DNA of 64,000 nucleotides from Winogradskyella haliclonae (GTDB lineage Bacteria > Bacteroidota > Bacteroidia > Flavobacteriales > Flavobacteriaceae): positions 1,116,001-1,180,000 of the forward strand of contig NZ_BMDQ01000001.1 in the NCBI RefSeq assembly GCF_014635865.1, given 5' to 3'. This document shows positions 26,327 through 38,123 of this stretch, piece by piece. Positions within the stretch are counted from its first letter, which is position 1. Every line of letters begins with the position of its first letter. Below the pieces are notes generated by a model. It was not told where the DNA came from, searched no databases, and saw only the letters and a list, made by a program, of their open reading frames with translations. Position numbers and translations under genes: made by a program.

Positions 26327-28339
26327 TTGGCAACAACAGAAACCAACATATTAAATAGATTGTACTTCGTCGCAGGCTGTATGTTTGTCTTTGCACTTGC
26401 CGTAGTTTTTAAGCTCTGTACTATTCAGTTTATTGATGGTGATAAGTATCGTGCTATGGCACAAAAGCGATCTATAAAGCCATTCGATATTCCAGCTAAT
26501 CGTGGTAATGTGTATTCGGCTGATGGAAGTCTTTTAGCGACATCCATCCCTAAGTATAATATTGCTATTGATGCAGTAACATCTTCGGATAAAAACTTCA
26601 AAAAATATATTAAGCCTTTATGTGATTCGTTAGCAGTTTTTACTGGTAAGTCTTCGGGAAGTATTGAGCAGAAAATTAAGAAAGCAAGAAATACAAAAGA
26701 TCAATATCTATTGCTGCTCAAAAATTTATCCTACTCAGAATTTATTCGTGTTCGAAATTTTCCACTTTTCGAGTTAGGTTCTATTCGTGGTGGTTTTGTA
26801 TATGATCAAATCACAAAACGTGAACATCCAATGGGCGGTATTGCCGAGCGTTCAATAGGCTATGAGCGTATAGATGAAAATGGTTATGCAACTCGTGTTG
26901 GTATTGATGGGGCATTTGGTAAAGATTACTTGAGAGGCGAAAATGGGAGGCGTTTAAAACAACGTATAGGTAAAGGCGAATGGAAACCTATAAGAGATGC
27001 TAATGAAATTGAACCTAAAAACGGTTTGGATATTTATACAACAATTGATGTAAACATTCAAGATATCGCTCACCATTCATTATTGGGACAGCTTGAAAAG
27101 TATGAGGCAGAGCATGGTTGTGTTGTTGTTATGGATGTAAAGACAGGAGAGATTAAAGCCATTTCAAACCTAGGAAGAAATAAAAGCGGAACATATTACG
27201 AGCGCCTTAATTATGCAGTAGGCGAAAGTCACGAGCCAGGTTCTACATTTAAGGTTATGGCGATGATGGCTGCTTTAGAAGATAAGGTTATTGACACATC
27301 AACGGTTGTAGATACAAAGAATGGACGTAAAATGTTTTACGGTAGACCAATAAATGATTCTGGAGCTGGTCATGGAAAAATCTCTGCGGCTAAAGCTTTA
27401 GAAGTTTCTTCTAACATTGGTTTAGCCACCATTATTGATGATAACTATAAAAATAATCCTGAGAAGTTCTTAAAAAGACTTCGCGCTTGGCGGTTAGATA
27501 AAACCTTAGGTGTTTCCATCATTGGTGAAGGTAAACCAGTGATTCCAAAACCTGGAGATAAAATATGGAGTCGTAATGCTTTGCCATCGATGGCTTATGG
27601 GTACAATATGCAATTAACACCGCTTCAGACACTGGCTTTTTACAATGCAATTGCTAATGATGGGCAGTTAATAAAGCCAAGATTTTTAAGAGCAGTAAAA
27701 GAGTTCGATAGGGAAGAAGAGGTTTTTGATAAGGAAGTACTCGTTAATAAAATTTGTTCGGATAATACACTTGCAAAAATCAAGGACATTTTAAAGAATA
27801 TAGTTATCAGAGGAACTGGAGAACGATTGTATTCTGAGACCTTCTCTATGGCTGGTAAAACCGGTACCGCACGTACGGATTATGCCAACTACGAAGAATG
27901 GCGTAAAGACCGAAAGTATGTGTCATCATTTGCTGGGTATTTTCCTGCAGAAAACCCAAAATATTCTTGCATTGTTGTAATTCATAAACCAAGTACAAAG
28001 GTTGGTTATTATGGGGCAGATGTTTCAGGACCTGTTTTTAAACGTATTGCACAAAAGATATATACAGATACGCCTTTAATAGATGAGATGCAATCTGTAG
28101 ACTATAAAAACCCTGAAGTTGTTCAGGATTTTGAAAAATTCAATTCAGTTTCCAATACCTATAAAACAATTATGCCAGACTTAATAGGTATGCCAGCTAT
28201 GGATGCCATTGCTTTTCTTGAGAATATGGAGGTAGATGTAAACGTAAAATTAAATGGAAGCGGAATTATTAAATCACAATCTATTGCTAAAAACATAAAA
28301 CTTAAGTCTAATCAAACCATTGTCCTAGAAGCATCTTGA
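26327..28339 (+). CDS. ftsI: Division transpeptidase (class B PBP, FtsI/PBP3) with PASTA domain
   Basis: A 670-aa inner-membrane enzyme that cross-links septal peptidoglycan. One anchor helix (about 12-32) precedes the PBP dimerisation domain. The transpeptidase carries SxxK at Ser306-Lys309 (EPGSTFK), SxN in SSNIG and KTG at 511-513 (AGKTGTA). A C-terminal PASTA domain begins near residue 617 (MPDLIGMPAMDA), as in many Bacteroidota. The start is TTG, 3 nt after ftsL. Its TGA overlaps the TTG start of murE. Confidence 0.95.
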   Translation: MATTETNILNRLYFVAGCMFVFALAVVFKLCTIQFIDGDKYRAMAQKRSIKPFDIPANRGNVYSADGSLLATSIPKYNIAIDAVTSSDKNFKKYIKPLCDSLAVFTGKSSGSIEQKIKKARNTKDQYLLLLKNLSYSEFIRVRNFPLFELGSIRGGFVYDQITKREHPMGGIAERSIGYERIDENGYATRVGIDGAFGKDYLRGENGRRLKQRIGKGEWKPIRDANEIEPKNGLDIYTTIDVNIQDIAHHSLLGQLEKYEAEHGCVVVMDVKTGEIKAISNLGRNKSGTYYERLNYAVGESHEPGSTFKVMAMMAALEDKVIDTSTVVDTKNGRKMFYGRPINDSGAGHGKISAAKALEVSSNIGLATIIDDNYKNNPEKFLKRLRAWRLDKTLGVSIIGEGKPVIPKPGDKIWSRNALPSMAYGYNMQLTPLQTLAFYNAIANDGQLIKPRFLRAVKEFDREEEVFDKEVLVNKICSDNTLAKIKDILKNIVIRGTGERLYSETFSMAGKTGTARTDYANYEEWRKDRKYVSSFAGYFPAENPKYSCIVVIHKPSTKVGYYGADVSGPVFKRIAQKIYTDTPLIDEMQSVDYKNPEVVQDFEKFNSVSNTYKTIMPDLIGMPAMDAIAFLENMEVDVNVKLNGSGIIKSQSIAKNIKLKSNQTIVLEAS

Positions 28340-29799
28340 AAGTTTTAAAAGACATATTGTATAAGGTTACTATTAATGCAGTCGTTGGAAGCACAAGTGT
28401 TGAGGTGAATAACATTGAATTCGATTCTCGAAATGTGAAAACCAATGACGTTTTTGTAGCTATTGTTGGCGCAGTAGCTAACGGTCATGATTATATATCC
28501 AAAGCCGTTAGTAATGGCGCTCGTGCTATTGTTTGTCAAAAATTACCAGACGATTTAGTTGATAATATTACATACATAGAAGTAGAAAATTCTAGTCAAG
28601 CATTAGCCTTTATGGCTGCTAATTACTATGAGAATCCTTCAGAAAATTTAAAGTTAGTCGGTACTACAGGAACTAACGGAAAAACCACGGTTAGTTCCTT
28701 ATTGTACCAGTTGTTTAAAAAAGCAGGCTACAAAGTAGGCTTACTATCAACTGTAAAAGTTATGGTAAATGATACCGAGTATAAGGCAACTCATACAACG
28801 CCAGATTCATTAACTATAAATAAATATTTGCAATTGATGAATAATGAAGGTGTTGAGTTTTGTTTTATGGAAGTAAGCTCGCATGGGATACATCAAAGCA
28901 GAACAGAAGGTTTGTTTTTTACTGGAGGGATTTTTACGAATCTATCTCATGATCATTTAGATTATCATAATTCATTTGCAGAATATAGAGATGTCAAAAA
29001 AGCGTTTTTCGATGACTTGCCAAAAACAGCATTTTGCCTCGTAAATACTGATGATAAAAATGGTGTAATAATGATGCAAAATACGAATGCTAAGAAATAC
29101 ACTTATGCATTAAAAACCTACGCAGATTACAAAGCACAAATTTTAGAGAATCAGTTTGGAGGATTGCTTTTAAAGTTAAATGAAAATGAAGTTTGGACAA
29201 AGCTTATTGGCAACTTCAATGCTTATAATTTATTAGCCATTTATGCTACTTCAGAACTATTAGGCCTAGACAAAGAAGAGAGTTTAAGATACATAAGTGA
29301 GCTTGAAAGCGTGAGTGGCCGTTTCGAATATTTTGTTTCAGAAGAAAAAATAACAGCTATTGTTGATTATGCGCATACCCCCGATGCATTAAAAAATGTA
29401 TTAGAGACTATAAATACTATACGTACAAAAAATGAAGAATTAATTACAGTTGTTGGTTGTGGAGGTGATAGAGATGCGGCAAAGAGACCAAAAATGGGAC
29501 ATATAGCATCGGCCTTAAGTACAAAAGTCATTTTTACAAGTGATAATCCAAGAACGGAAAATCCACAATCGATAATTGATGATATCGAAGCTGGTGTCGA
29601 AGCTCAAAATTTCAAAAAAGTGATTTCAATTTTAGATAGGAAACAAGCGATAAAGACGGCTTGTCAAATGGCACAACCTAACGATATTATTCTTATCGCA
29701 GGTAAAGGGCACGAAACCTATCAAGAAGTAAATGGTGAGCGCACCGATTTTGATGATTATAAAATAGTGGGAGAACTATTAAACCAATTGCAAAAGTAA
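28336..29799 (+). CDS. murE: UDP-MurNAc-tripeptide ligase
   Basis: A 487-aa cytosolic Mur ligase that adds the third amino acid to UDP-MurNAc-L-Ala-D-Glu. The ATP loop is [13 protein letters not shown] (about residues 111-123), the carbamylated-lysine region is visible, and the C-terminal DNPRTENP motif is the meso-diaminopimelate specificity signature (DNPR). That points to diaminopimelate in the cell wall. The start is TTG, overlapping the ftsI stop. Full length. Confidence 0.96.
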   Translation: MKVLKDILYKVTINAVVGSTSVEVNNIEFDSRNVKTNDVFVAIVGAVANGHDYISKAVSNGARAIVCQKLPDDLVDNITYIEVENSSQALAFMAANYYENPSENLKLVGTTGTNGKTTVSSLLYQLFKKAGYKVGLLSTVKVMVNDTEYKATHTTPDSLTINKYLQLMNNEGVEFCFMEVSSHGIHQSRTEGLFFTGGIFTNLSHDHLDYHNSFAEYRDVKKAFFDDLPKTAFCLVNTDDKNGVIMMQNTNAKKYTYALKTYADYKAQILENQFGGLLLKLNENEVWTKLIGNFNAYNLLAIYATSELLGLDKEESLRYISELESVSGRFEYFVSEEKITAIVDYAHTPDALKNVLETINTIRTKNEELITVVGCGGDRDAAKRPKMGHIASALSTKVIFTSDNPRTENPQSIIDDIEAGVEAQNFKKVISILDRKQAIKTACQMAQPNDIILIAGKGHETYQEVNGERTDFDDYKIVGELLNQLQK

Positions 29800-29803
29800 A
29801 ACT

Positions 29804-31045
29804 ATGTTATACTATCTATTCGATTATTTAGAAAAGCAGTTTCAGTTTCCTGGAGCAACACTCTTTGGGTATTTAACATTTAGGGCAGCAATTGCTATGA
29901 TTTTGTCTTTACTTATCTCAATTGTATATGGAAAGCGAATTATTAGATTTTTACAAAAAAAGCAAGTTGGTGAGACGATTAGGGATTTAGGTTTAGAAGG
30001 TCAGGCTGAAAAAGCAGGTACGCCAACGATGGGAGGTTTAATCATCATCTTGGCAACGTTAATTCCAGTATTATTGTTGGCTAAAATTGCAAACGTCTAC
30101 ATTATTCTTCTGATTGTAACTACACTTTGGATGGGTGCAATAGGATTCCTAGATGACTACATCAAAAAATTCAAAAACAATAAAGAAGGATTAAAAGGTA
30201 GGTTTAAAGTGCTAGGTCAAGTAGGCTTAGGTATTATCGTAGGTGCCACACTATATTTTCATCAGGATGTCACAATGAAAGAGAAACTGCCTATTGAGCA
30301 GCAGAAAGTTTTACTTGCCGAAAACCCAGATATAGAAGCTTCAAAATTATTTGCAGCTGAAGAAAAGTCTACAAAAACAACAATTCCATTTGTAAAAAAT
30401 AACGAGTTCGATTATGCAGATTTAATTACTTGGATTAGTCCAAGTTTAGGAAAATATGCCTGGCTTATTTTTATCTTGGCAGCAATTATTATTATAACTG
30501 CTGTTTCAAATGGCGCAAACCTTACCGATGGTATTGATGGTCTCGCAGCAGGGACTTCAGCAATAATAGTTCTCACTTTAGGAATTTTTGCTTGGGTTTC
30601 AGGTAACATCATTTTCTCAGAATATCTCAACATTATGTACATCCCAAGAGTTTCTGAGATTACAATTTATATCGCAGCATTTGTTGGTGCTTTAATAGGT
30701 TTCTTATGGTACAATACTTATCCAGCTCAAGTGTTTATGGGTGATACAGGGAGCTTGACTATTGGTGGAATTATTGCGGTAATCGCTATTGCGACTCGTA
30801 AAGAATGGCTAATTCCAATACTGTGTGGCATATTCTTAGCAGAAAATTTATCGGTAATCATGCAGGTAAGTTATTTCAAATACACAAGAAAGAAATTTGG
30901 TGAAGGTCGACGCATTTTTAAGATGTCACCTCTACACCATCATTATCAAAAATCAGGATATCACGAAAGTAAAATAGTTACAAGATTTTGGATTATTGGA
31001 ATTCTATTAGCCATTTTAACTATCGTGACATTGAAAATTAGATAG
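29804..31045 (+). CDS. mraY: Phospho-MurNAc-pentapeptide transferase
   Basis: A 413-aa polytopic enzyme that forms lipid I by transferring phospho-MurNAc-pentapeptide to undecaprenyl phosphate. Motifs include GTPTMGGL, the [10 protein letters not shown] aspartate pair, the [12 protein letters not shown] active-site segment and the MSPLHHHYQ histidines. A roughly 60-residue insert around residues 155-205, in a periplasmic loop ([18 protein letters not shown]), makes it longer than E. coli MraY (360 aa), a known trait of Bacteroidota. The stop is immediately followed by the murD ATG. Confidence 0.97.
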   Translation: MLYYLFDYLEKQFQFPGATLFGYLTFRAAIAMILSLLISIVYGKRIIRFLQKKQVGETIRDLGLEGQAEKAGTPTMGGLIIILATLIPVLLLAKIANVYIILLIVTTLWMGAIGFLDDYIKKFKNNKEGLKGRFKVLGQVGLGIIVGATLYFHQDVTMKEKLPIEQQKVLLAENPDIEASKLFAAEEKSTKTTIPFVKNNEFDYADLITWISPSLGKYAWLIFILAAIIIITAVSNGANLTDGIDGLAAGTSAIIVLTLGIFAWVSGNIIFSEYLNIMYIPRVSEITIYIAAFVGALIGFLWYNTYPAQVFMGDTGSLTIGGIIAVIAIATRKEWLIPILCGIFLAENLSVIMQVSYFKYTRKKFGEGRRIFKMSPLHHHYQKSGYHESKIVTRFWIIGILLAILTIVTLKIR

Positions 31046-32377
31046 ATGAAAAGGCTTGCGATTCTTGGTGGAGGTGAAAGTGGTGTAGGGACAGCACTGT
31101 TAGGAAAAGCAAAAGGATACGATGTTTTTGTTTCGGATAAAGGCGAAATAAAAAAAGAATATAAGGACGTTCTTAGACATAATGAGATTACATGGGAAGA
31201 TAAACAGCATACTGCATCAAAAATTCTGAATGCAGATATCGTAATGAAAAGCCCAGGAATTCCAGATAAAGTGCCTTTAGTAAAACAAATTCGCAAAGCT
31301 GGGATACCAATTGTTTCTGAAATTGAATTTGCTTCAAAATACACAGATGCAACTTTGGTAGCAATTACAGGAAGTAATGGTAAAACAACTACTGCAAGTC
31401 TCGCATATCACTTATTAAAGCAAGATTTAGATATTGGTTTAGCAGGTAATATTGGAGATAGTTTTGCAAAACAAATTCTGGAAGAAGATTACAAAAACTA
31501 TGTGTTAGAAATTAGCAGTTTTCAGTTAGATGATATTAAAGATTTTAGGCCAAAAATTGCAATACTAACCAATATTACACCAGACCATTTGGACCGCTAC
31601 GATTATAAGTTTGAAAACTACATCGCTTCAAAATTTAGAATAGTAGAAAATCAGACAGAAGATGATTTTTTTATTTACGATGCTGATGACCCAGTTATAG
31701 AAAACAGGATGAAAGCAAATACCATAAAATCTCAAAAACTACCATTTTCATTAACAAAAATAATTGAAAATGGTGCATACATAAAAGACGAAGAAATAAT
31801 AATAACAATTGATAACAATCAAATAATTATGCCAATAAAAAAACTAGCATTAGACGGAAAACATAACGTTAAAAATGCAATGGCTGCATCAACAGCCGCA
31901 CACCTGCTTAAAATTAGAAAGCAGACCATTAGGGAAAGTTTAGAAAACTTTCAAGGTGTTGAACACCGCCTAGAAAATGTACTCAGAATTAACAAAGTAC
32001 AGTACATCAATGACTCCAAAGCTACCAATGTAAATGCCACTTATTTTGCTTTAGAAAGTATGCAGGCACCTACGGTTTGGATTGTTGGAGGCGAAGATAA
32101 AGGTAACGATTACAGAGAACTTTTTCCATTTGTAAACGAAAAAGTAAAAGCCATTATCTGTCTTGGAGTTGATAATGCAAAATTGATGGAAACTTTTGGG
32201 AGTATGGTGGATGTAATTATCGAAACTCAGTTTATGAGCGAAGCCGTAAAAATTGCATACAAGATTGCAAGTGCTGGCGATAATGTGTTGTTATCTCCAG
32301 CTTGTGCAAGTTTCGATTTGTTCGAGAATTATGAAGATAGAGGACGTCAGTTTAAAGATTCAGTTCGTAAGTTATAA
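31046..32377 (+). CDS. murD: UDP-MurNAc-L-alanine:D-glutamate ligase
   Basis: A 443-aa Mur ligase that adds D-glutamate to UDP-MurNAc-L-Ala. It has an N-terminal Rossmann domain (LAILGGGESGVGTALL), the ATP loop ITGSNGKTTTASL near residues 108-120, the YINDSKATNVNAT motif and a C-terminal LLSPACASFDLFENYEDRG typical of MurD. It directly abuts mraY and precedes ftsW by 7 nt. Confidence 0.96.
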   Translation: MKRLAILGGGESGVGTALLGKAKGYDVFVSDKGEIKKEYKDVLRHNEITWEDKQHTASKILNADIVMKSPGIPDKVPLVKQIRKAGIPIVSEIEFASKYTDATLVAITGSNGKTTTASLAYHLLKQDLDIGLAGNIGDSFAKQILEEDYKNYVLEISSFQLDDIKDFRPKIAILTNITPDHLDRYDYKFENYIASKFRIVENQTEDDFFIYDADDPVIENRMKANTIKSQKLPFSLTKIIENGAYIKDEEIIITIDNNQIIMPIKKLALDGKHNVKNAMAASTAAHLLKIRKQTIRESLENFQGVEHRLENVLRINKVQYINDSKATNVNATYFALESMQAPTVWIVGGEDKGNDYRELFPFVNEKVKAIICLGVDNAKLMETFGSMVDVIIETQFMSEAVKIAYKIASAGDNVLLSPACASFDLFENYEDRGRQFKDSVRKL

Positions 32378-32384
32378 TTGATAG

Positions 32385-33581
32385 ATGCATGCATTGTTTC
32401 AAAATATAAAAGGTGATAGGCTCATTTGGGCAATAGCAACTTTGTTGGCTATTTTCTCATTTTTGCCTGTGTATTCAGCGGCTAGTAATTTGGCATATAC
32501 TGGTGGCTCGGGTAACACTTTTGCTTATTTGTTGAAGCACTTTATGCATTTGTTTTTAGGATTTGCAATAATGTATGGCGTACATAAAATACCATACAGA
32601 TATTTTAGAGGTTTATCAATGGTAATGATACCTGTAGTTATAGTGCTACTTGCGGTTACTGTATTACAAGGCACGACAATTGATGGCGCTAATGCAAGTC
32701 GATGGATTAAGATTCCGATTGTAAATATGTCCTTTCAGACATCAACACTAGCTTCGGTAGTTTTAATGGTGTATGTAGCACGTTACTTATCAAAAATTAA
32801 GGATAAGAAGGTGTCTTTTAAAGAAACTATCTTGCCATTGTGGATACCTGTTTTTATAGTTTTAGCTTTAATATTACCAGCTAATTTTTCAACCACAGCA
32901 ATTATATTTTTAATGGTTGTCTTGTTAACCTTTATTGGTGGTTATCCTATTCGTTATTTAATACTAATAATAGGGTCTGGGATAATGGCACTGGTATTTT
33001 TTGTTTTGGTAGCAAAATCTTTTCCAGATATAATGCCTAATCGTGTAGATACTTGGATGAGCAGAATAGAGAATTTTGCTAACGGAGAAGATACTGTTGA
33101 AGATTATCAGATTGAAAATGCAAAAATTGCTATTGCAGTTGGTATTAAACCTTTAGGACCAGGAAAGAGTATTCAAAAAAATGTATTGCCGCAATCATCT
33201 TCAGATTTCATTTTTGCAATCATTATTGAAGAATACGGATTGTTCGGTGGCTTATTTCTCTTGGTAATGTATTCCTGGTTACTATTCAGAATTGTAATTG
33301 TATCTCAAAAATCAGATACAATTTTCGGCAAACTTTTGGTGCTTGGCGTAGGTTTACCAATTGTGTTTCAAGCGTTAATAAATATGGCAGTTGCAGTAGA
33401 ATTATTCCCTGTGACTGGACAAACCCTACCGTTGATAAGTAGTGGCGGGACATCCATCTGGATGACATGCATGGCAATAGGAATCATATTAAGTGTTAGT
33501 GCAAAACGTGAAGAAATAAAAGCGCAAGAAGGTCAAGAAATAGAAGACAATCCATTAGATATTTTATCAGAAACAATTTAA
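32385..33581 (+). CDS. ftsW: Septal peptidoglycan glycosyltransferase FtsW
   Basis: A 398-aa SEDS-family protein with about ten helices that polymerises lipid II together with FtsI. The SEDS landmarks are the [10 protein letters not shown] loop, an extracellular acidic loop including the catalytic-type aspartate near [14 protein letters not shown], the [16 protein letters not shown] segment and the terminal [10 protein letters not shown]. It is shorter than some FtsW proteins but complete. It is separated from murG by 4 nt. Confidence 0.95.
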   Translation: MHALFQNIKGDRLIWAIATLLAIFSFLPVYSAASNLAYTGGSGNTFAYLLKHFMHLFLGFAIMYGVHKIPYRYFRGLSMVMIPVVIVLLAVTVLQGTTIDGANASRWIKIPIVNMSFQTSTLASVVLMVYVARYLSKIKDKKVSFKETILPLWIPVFIVLALILPANFSTTAIIFLMVVLLTFIGGYPIRYLILIIGSGIMALVFFVLVAKSFPDIMPNRVDTWMSRIENFANGEDTVEDYQIENAKIAIAVGIKPLGPGKSIQKNVLPQSSSDFIFAIIIEEYGLFGGLFLLVMYSWLLFRIVIVSQKSDTIFGKLLVLGVGLPIVFQALINMAVAVELFPVTGQTLPLISSGGTSIWMTCMAIGIILSVSAKREEIKAQEGQEIEDNPLDILSETI

Positions 33582-33585
33582 AAAA

Positions 33586-34701
33586 TTGAACAAGAGTAAA
33601 CAGACATATAAATTCATTTTATCAGGTGGCGGAACAGGTGGGCACATTTATCCTGCAATAGCCATTGCAAATGAATTAAAGTCGCGTTATAATGGCTCCG
33701 AGTTCCTTTTTGTAGGTGCAAAAGACCGGATGGAAATGGAGAAAGTACCACAAGCAGGTTATAACATTGAGGGGCTTTGGATTTCTGGTATTCAGCGTAA
33801 ACTGACGTTAAAAAATCTAATGTTTCCTTTTAAACTAATGTCTAGTTTATTTAAATCAAGACGAATTATTAGTAAGTTCAAACCTGATGTAGCCATAGGA
33901 ACTGGAGGATTTGCAAGCGGACCTTTGTTGCAAGTTGCAAATTCAAAAGGCATCCCAACATTGATTCAAGAGCAGAATTCATATCCAGGAATCACCAATA
34001 AATTGTTAAGTAAAAAGGCAAATCGTATTTGTGTGGCGTATGAAGGTTTGGAGCGCTTTTTCCCTAAAGAAAAAATTGTTTTAACAGGGAACCCAATCCG
34101 AAAAGATTTAATAGAAATTAAAAGCAAAAAGGCTGAAGCTTTAATTGAATTTGGTTTGGAAGAAAACAAACTAACACTTCTGGTTTTAGGAGGAAGTTTA
34201 GGTGCAAGGCGTGTGAATCAACTTATTGAAAGCAAACTTGATTTTTTCAAAAATCATGAAATCCAACTTATTTGGCAATGTGGGAAATTATATCAAGAAC
34301 AATATAGTACATATAATGCTAACGATAATGTGCAAGTGCATGCGTTTTTGAATACTATGGATTTGGCTTATGCAGCAGCAGATATCATTATATCAAGAGC
34401 TGGTGCAAGTTCAGTGTCTGAACTTTGCGTGGTTGGCAAGCCAGTAATTTTTATTCCATCACCAAATGTTGCTGAAGACCACCAAACAAAAAATGCGCAA
34501 GCCATTGTGGATAAAGCTGCGGCAATTTTGGTAAAAGAATCGCAACTCGATTCTGACTTTAATAAGGTTTTTGAGCAGCTTCTAAAATCAGAAGACACTA
34601 GAAAATCCCTAGAGACAAATATTAAAAAAATGGCATTGGTTAATGCAACAAAAGATATAGTAGACGAAGTAGAAAAGCTTTTAAAGGTAAATGAACAGTA
34701 A
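33586..34701 (+). CDS. murG: Lipid II synthase MurG
   Basis: A 371-aa GT28 glycosyltransferase that transfers GlcNAc to lipid I on the cytoplasmic membrane face. The N-terminal glycine loop [17 protein letters not shown] (residues 9-25), the [13 protein letters not shown] loop, the [15 protein letters not shown] donor loop and the [17 protein letters not shown] motif are all present. The TTG start is required to keep the complete first glycine loop. The gene overlaps murC by 11 nt. Confidence 0.97.
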   Translation: MNKSKQTYKFILSGGGTGGHIYPAIAIANELKSRYNGSEFLFVGAKDRMEMEKVPQAGYNIEGLWISGIQRKLTLKNLMFPFKLMSSLFKSRRIISKFKPDVAIGTGGFASGPLLQVANSKGIPTLIQEQNSYPGITNKLLSKKANRICVAYEGLERFFPKEKIVLTGNPIRKDLIEIKSKKAEALIEFGLEENKLTLLVLGGSLGARRVNQLIESKLDFFKNHEIQLIWQCGKLYQEQYSTYNANDNVQVHAFLNTMDLAYAAADIIISRAGASSVSELCVVGKPVIFIPSPNVAEDHQTKNAQAIVDKAAAILVKESQLDSDFNKVFEQLLKSEDTRKSLETNIKKMALVNATKDIVDEVEKLLKVNEQ

Positions 34702-36037
34702 AGAAAATATTTATTTCATAGGAATTGGCGGTATAGGCATGAGCGCTTTGGCGCGCTATTTTGTGGCTAATGGAAATAAGGTTGCTGGTTATGATAAAAC
34801 ACCAACGGATATTACAAAAGCTTTAGAAGATTTGGGTATAGCAATTCACTTCAAAGATGATGTAAATGCCATTCCAACAGTATTCAAAAACCCATCTTCA
34901 ACTCTTGTGATTTATACGCCAGCAATTCCAAAATCACATTCTGAATACAATTACTTTTTAGAGAATAACTTTGAAGTCAAGAAGCGTTCAGAAGTTCTTG
35001 GAGATATCACAGAAAATACATTTTGTTTTGCTGTTGCAGGTACTCATGGAAAAACGACAACTACAAGTATTCTAGGTCATTTACTCAATGAATGTCGCGT
35101 AGATATGACCGCTTTTTTAGGAGGGATTAGCGAAAATTATAATTCTAACCTAATTATAAACGGGACTGAAGTTACTGCAGTCGAAGCTGATGAGTTTGAC
35201 CGTTCGTTTTTAACGCTTTCTCCTGACTACGCCTGTATTACATCAATGGATGCCGATCATTTAGATATATATGGAGATGCATCAGAATTGACAAAGTCTT
35301 TTGAGGATTTTACAAAAAAAATGAAGCCAAATGGGAAATTATTTATTAAAAATGGTTTGCCAATTAAAGGAATAACATATGGTATTGAAGATGATTCAGA
35401 CTATACTGCGAAAAATATAAGAATAGAAAACGGGACATACATTTTTGATGTAAAAACACCAGAAGCTATTTTAGAAGATTTCAGATTTAACCTACCTGGT
35501 AGACACAATTTGTCTAATGCATTAGTAGCATTGGCGATGTCTGTAGAATATGGCCTCCCTCGGCCACAGCTCGCCAAAGCTTTAGCATCTTATAAAGGTG
35601 TTAAGCGTAGATTTACCTATCAGATTAAGACTGATGATTTAGTATTTATTGATGATTATGCACATCATCCAGAAGAAATTAATGCAGTGCATCAAGCTGT
35701 AAGAGAAATGTACCCAGACGAAAAGATTTTGGCTGTATTTCAACCACATCTATTTTCAAGAACTAAAGATTTTGCTGATGAGTTTGCTGAGGCCTTATCT
35801 CAATTTGATGAAATCGTATTATTGGACATTTATCCTGCAAGAGAATTACCAATTGAAGGAGTAAATTCTTCATGGTTAATGGAGAAAATTTCAAATCCTA
35901 ATAAAGTATTATCTGGCAAAACAGAATTAATAAAAACTATAAAAGCGAGTTCTGCTAAAGTTATTTTAACTATAGGAGCTGGAGATATTGGAGAAGAAGT
36001 GAAAACAATTAAAAAAGCATTGAGTATTGCGAGTTAA
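34691..36037 (+). CDS. murC: UDP-MurNAc:L-alanine ligase
   Basis: A 448-aa Mur ligase that starts the stem peptide by adding L-alanine to UDP-MurNAc. The N-terminal [16 protein letters not shown] loop, the ATP loop [13 protein letters not shown] near residues 116-128, the [10 protein letters not shown] motif and the [19 protein letters not shown] region are typical of MurC. The start lies inside murG, and the ftsQ start lies 11 nt before the murC stop, so all three are tightly coupled. Confidence 0.96.
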   Translation: MNSKENIYFIGIGGIGMSALARYFVANGNKVAGYDKTPTDITKALEDLGIAIHFKDDVNAIPTVFKNPSSTLVIYTPAIPKSHSEYNYFLENNFEVKKRSEVLGDITENTFCFAVAGTHGKTTTTSILGHLLNECRVDMTAFLGGISENYNSNLIINGTEVTAVEADEFDRSFLTLSPDYACITSMDADHLDIYGDASELTKSFEDFTKKMKPNGKLFIKNGLPIKGITYGIEDDSDYTAKNIRIENGTYIFDVKTPEAILEDFRFNLPGRHNLSNALVALAMSVEYGLPRPQLAKALASYKGVKRRFTYQIKTDDLVFIDDYAHHPEEINAVHQAVREMYPDEKILAVFQPHLFSRTKDFADEFAEALSQFDEIVLLDIYPARELPIEGVNSSWLMEKISNPNKVLSGKTELIKTIKASSAKVILTIGAGDIGEEVKTIKKALSIAS

Positions 36038-36746
36038 TTATGGCTACATAAAAGTGTTGGTTTTACTAGTAATAGTAGGGTTTCTGTATGCGTTTACAAA
36101 TGCCAGAAATAAGTCTAGAGTTATTGCTAAGCCTAAAGTAGAATTTGTAGGTTCTGACAATCTATTTTTAACCCAAGACAATGTTAGTAAATTGTTAATA
36201 CAAAATCCTAGTGGTCTTAATAACGACAAAAAAGATATTATAGATTTGAATGTATTAGAATCTGCCCTAAATTCTAATCCAATGGTTAAAAATGCTGAGG
36301 TCTTTATGTCCGTAAATGGTGAGCTTTCGGCAGAAATCGAACAAAAAAGGCCTATAGCAAGAGTGCATACAAACGCTTCATATTATGTAGACGATGAAGG
36401 GTCTTATATGCCTTTGTCGGAAAATTACTCAGCGAGAGTACCTCTTGTAACAGGTACGGTTTATAAAACCAAGCTAGATAAAATTTACAAAATCGCTAGA
36501 GTTGTAGATGAAGACGAATTTTTGAAACAGCATGTTATCGAAATTCATCAAGATGCAAGTCAAAATATAAGTCTAAGGTTACGTAAATACGATTTTAGCA
36601 TAAAGATTGGAAGCTTAAACAAGCTTCAAAAGAAGATAAATAATTTTAAAGCTTTTTATAAAAAAGCAATAAAAGATAAGACAATAAACACATATAGTAG
36701 TGTAAACTTAAGGTTTGATAACCAAGTGATATGCACCAAAAAATAG
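36027..36746 (+). CDS. ftsQ: FtsQ-type division protein
   Basis: A 239-aa bitopic protein with one N-terminal helix (about residues 6-23) and a periplasmic part holding a POTRA-like region (VEFVGSDNLFLTQDNVSKLL) and a beta-rich domain. FtsQ links early and late division proteins with FtsB and FtsL. Bacteroidota FtsQ proteins diverge strongly, so position between murC and ftsA carries much of the call. The start used is TTG inside murC; a GTG at 36054 is a less likely alternative because it would trim the cytoplasmic lead before the helix. Confidence 0.85.
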   Translation: MRVNYGYIKVLVLLVIVGFLYAFTNARNKSRVIAKPKVEFVGSDNLFLTQDNVSKLLIQNPSGLNNDKKDIIDLNVLESALNSNPMVKNAEVFMSVNGELSAEIEQKRPIARVHTNASYYVDDEGSYMPLSENYSARVPLVTGTVYKTKLDKIYKIARVVDEDEFLKQHVIEIHQDASQNISLRLRKYDFSIKIGSLNKLQKKINNFKAFYKKAIKDKTINTYSSVNLRFDNQVICTKK

Positions 36747-36749
36747 ATT

Positions 36750-38072
36750 ATGGAAAAGCATAATATTTCGGTAGGATTAGATATTGGAACCACAAAGATT
36801 GTAGCTATGATAGGCCGCAAAAATGAGTATGGTAAAGTAGAAATTTTAGGTGTTGGCAAATCTAAAAGCCTAGGAGTACATCGTGGTGTTGTAAATAATA
36901 TTACGCAAACTATTCAATCTATTCAGCAAGCTGTTCAAGAAGCAGAAGCCACTGCTTCTGAGAAAATATCAGAAGTTACTGTTGGTATTGCAGGACAGCA
37001 TATTAGAAGTTTGCAACACAGTGATTACATCACTAGAGCAAATTCTGAATTAGTAATTGATGAAGCAGATATTGATCGCTTAATTAACCAAGTGCACAAA
37101 TTAGTAATGCTTCCTGGTGAAGAAATTATCCATGTTCTACCGCAAGAATTTAAAGTTGATGGTCAAGCTGAAATCAAAGAACCAATTGGGATGTATGGTG
37201 GTAGATTAGAGGCTAACTTTCATGTTGTAGTTGGTCAAGTATCTTCGATAAGAAATATTGGCCGTTGTGTAAAAAGCTCTGATCTAGAGTTAGAAGGGAT
37301 AACACTAGAACCTTTAGCTTCTGCAAATGCAGTATTAAGCCAAGAGGAAAAAGAAGCGGGTGTCGCATTGATTGATATAGGTGGCGGAACAACAGATTTA
37401 GCGGTTTTTAAAGATGGTATTATACGCCATACAGCAGTAATACCTTTTGGAGGTAATGTCATTACTGAAGACATCAAGGAAGGATGCTCAATAATAGAAA
37501 AACAAGCAGAATTATTAAAAATGAAATTTGGTTCAGCTTGGCCTGGAGAAAATAAAGACAATGAGATTGTTTCTATTCCTGGTTTAAGAGGTCGGGACCC
37601 GAAAGAAATTACATTGAAAAACTTGTCCAAGATTATTCATGCAAGAGTTGTAGAAATAATAGAGCAGGTTTATGTGGAAATAAAAAACTACGGGCACGAA
37701 GAACAAAAGAAAAAATTAATTGCTGGTATTGTTTTAACTGGTGGAGGAAGTCAGTTGAAACATTTAAAGCAACTAGTAGAATATATTACAGGGATGGATA
37801 CCAGAATTGGTTATCCTAACGAACATTTAGCAGGAGGAAGCGATGAAGAAATTGCAAGTCCTCTATTTGCAACTGCTGTAGGTTTGGTCATGGATGGCCT
37901 AAAACGTCAAGACAGAAAAATGGCAGAAGAAACAGTTGAAGAGACTATAAATGAAAATGAAGCTAGTGAAGAAGACATAAAAGAAGTTGTTAATGAAGTA
38001 CAAAAAGAACGCCGCTCGTTTTTAGATAAACTAACAGAGCGTGTTAAGGACTTTTTAGACAACGCAGAATAG
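36750..38072 (+). CDS. ftsA: Cell division actin-like protein FtsA
   Basis: A 440-aa actin-fold ATPase that tethers FtsZ to the membrane. Phosphate 1 is LDIGTTKIVAMIGRK (residues 9-23), phosphate 2 is LIDIGGGTTDLAVF and the adenosine motif is GIVLTGGGSQLKHL. The SHS2/1C subdomain lies between. The C-terminus ends in a basic-amphipathic helix (RRSFLDKLTERVKDFL) that should bind the membrane, preceded by an acidic linker. It lies between ftsQ and ftsZ, as expected. Confidence 0.97.
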   Translation: MEKHNISVGLDIGTTKIVAMIGRKNEYGKVEILGVGKSKSLGVHRGVVNNITQTIQSIQQAVQEAEATASEKISEVTVGIAGQHIRSLQHSDYITRANSELVIDEADIDRLINQVHKLVMLPGEEIIHVLPQEFKVDGQAEIKEPIGMYGGRLEANFHVVVGQVSSIRNIGRCVKSSDLELEGITLEPLASANAVLSQEEKEAGVALIDIGGGTTDLAVFKDGIIRHTAVIPFGGNVITEDIKEGCSIIEKQAELLKMKFGSAWPGENKDNEIVSIPGLRGRDPKEITLKNLSKIIHARVVEIIEQVYVEIKNYGHEEQKKKLIAGIVLTGGGSQLKHLKQLVEYITGMDTRIGYPNEHLAGGSDEEIASPLFATAVGLVMDGLKRQDRKMAEETVEETINENEASEEDIKEVVNEVQKERRSFLDKLTERVKDFLDNAE

Positions 38073-38123
38073 AAAATTTAATTAATCAATCCAAAAAATA
38101 TAAAACCCCATAACAAAGTTAAT

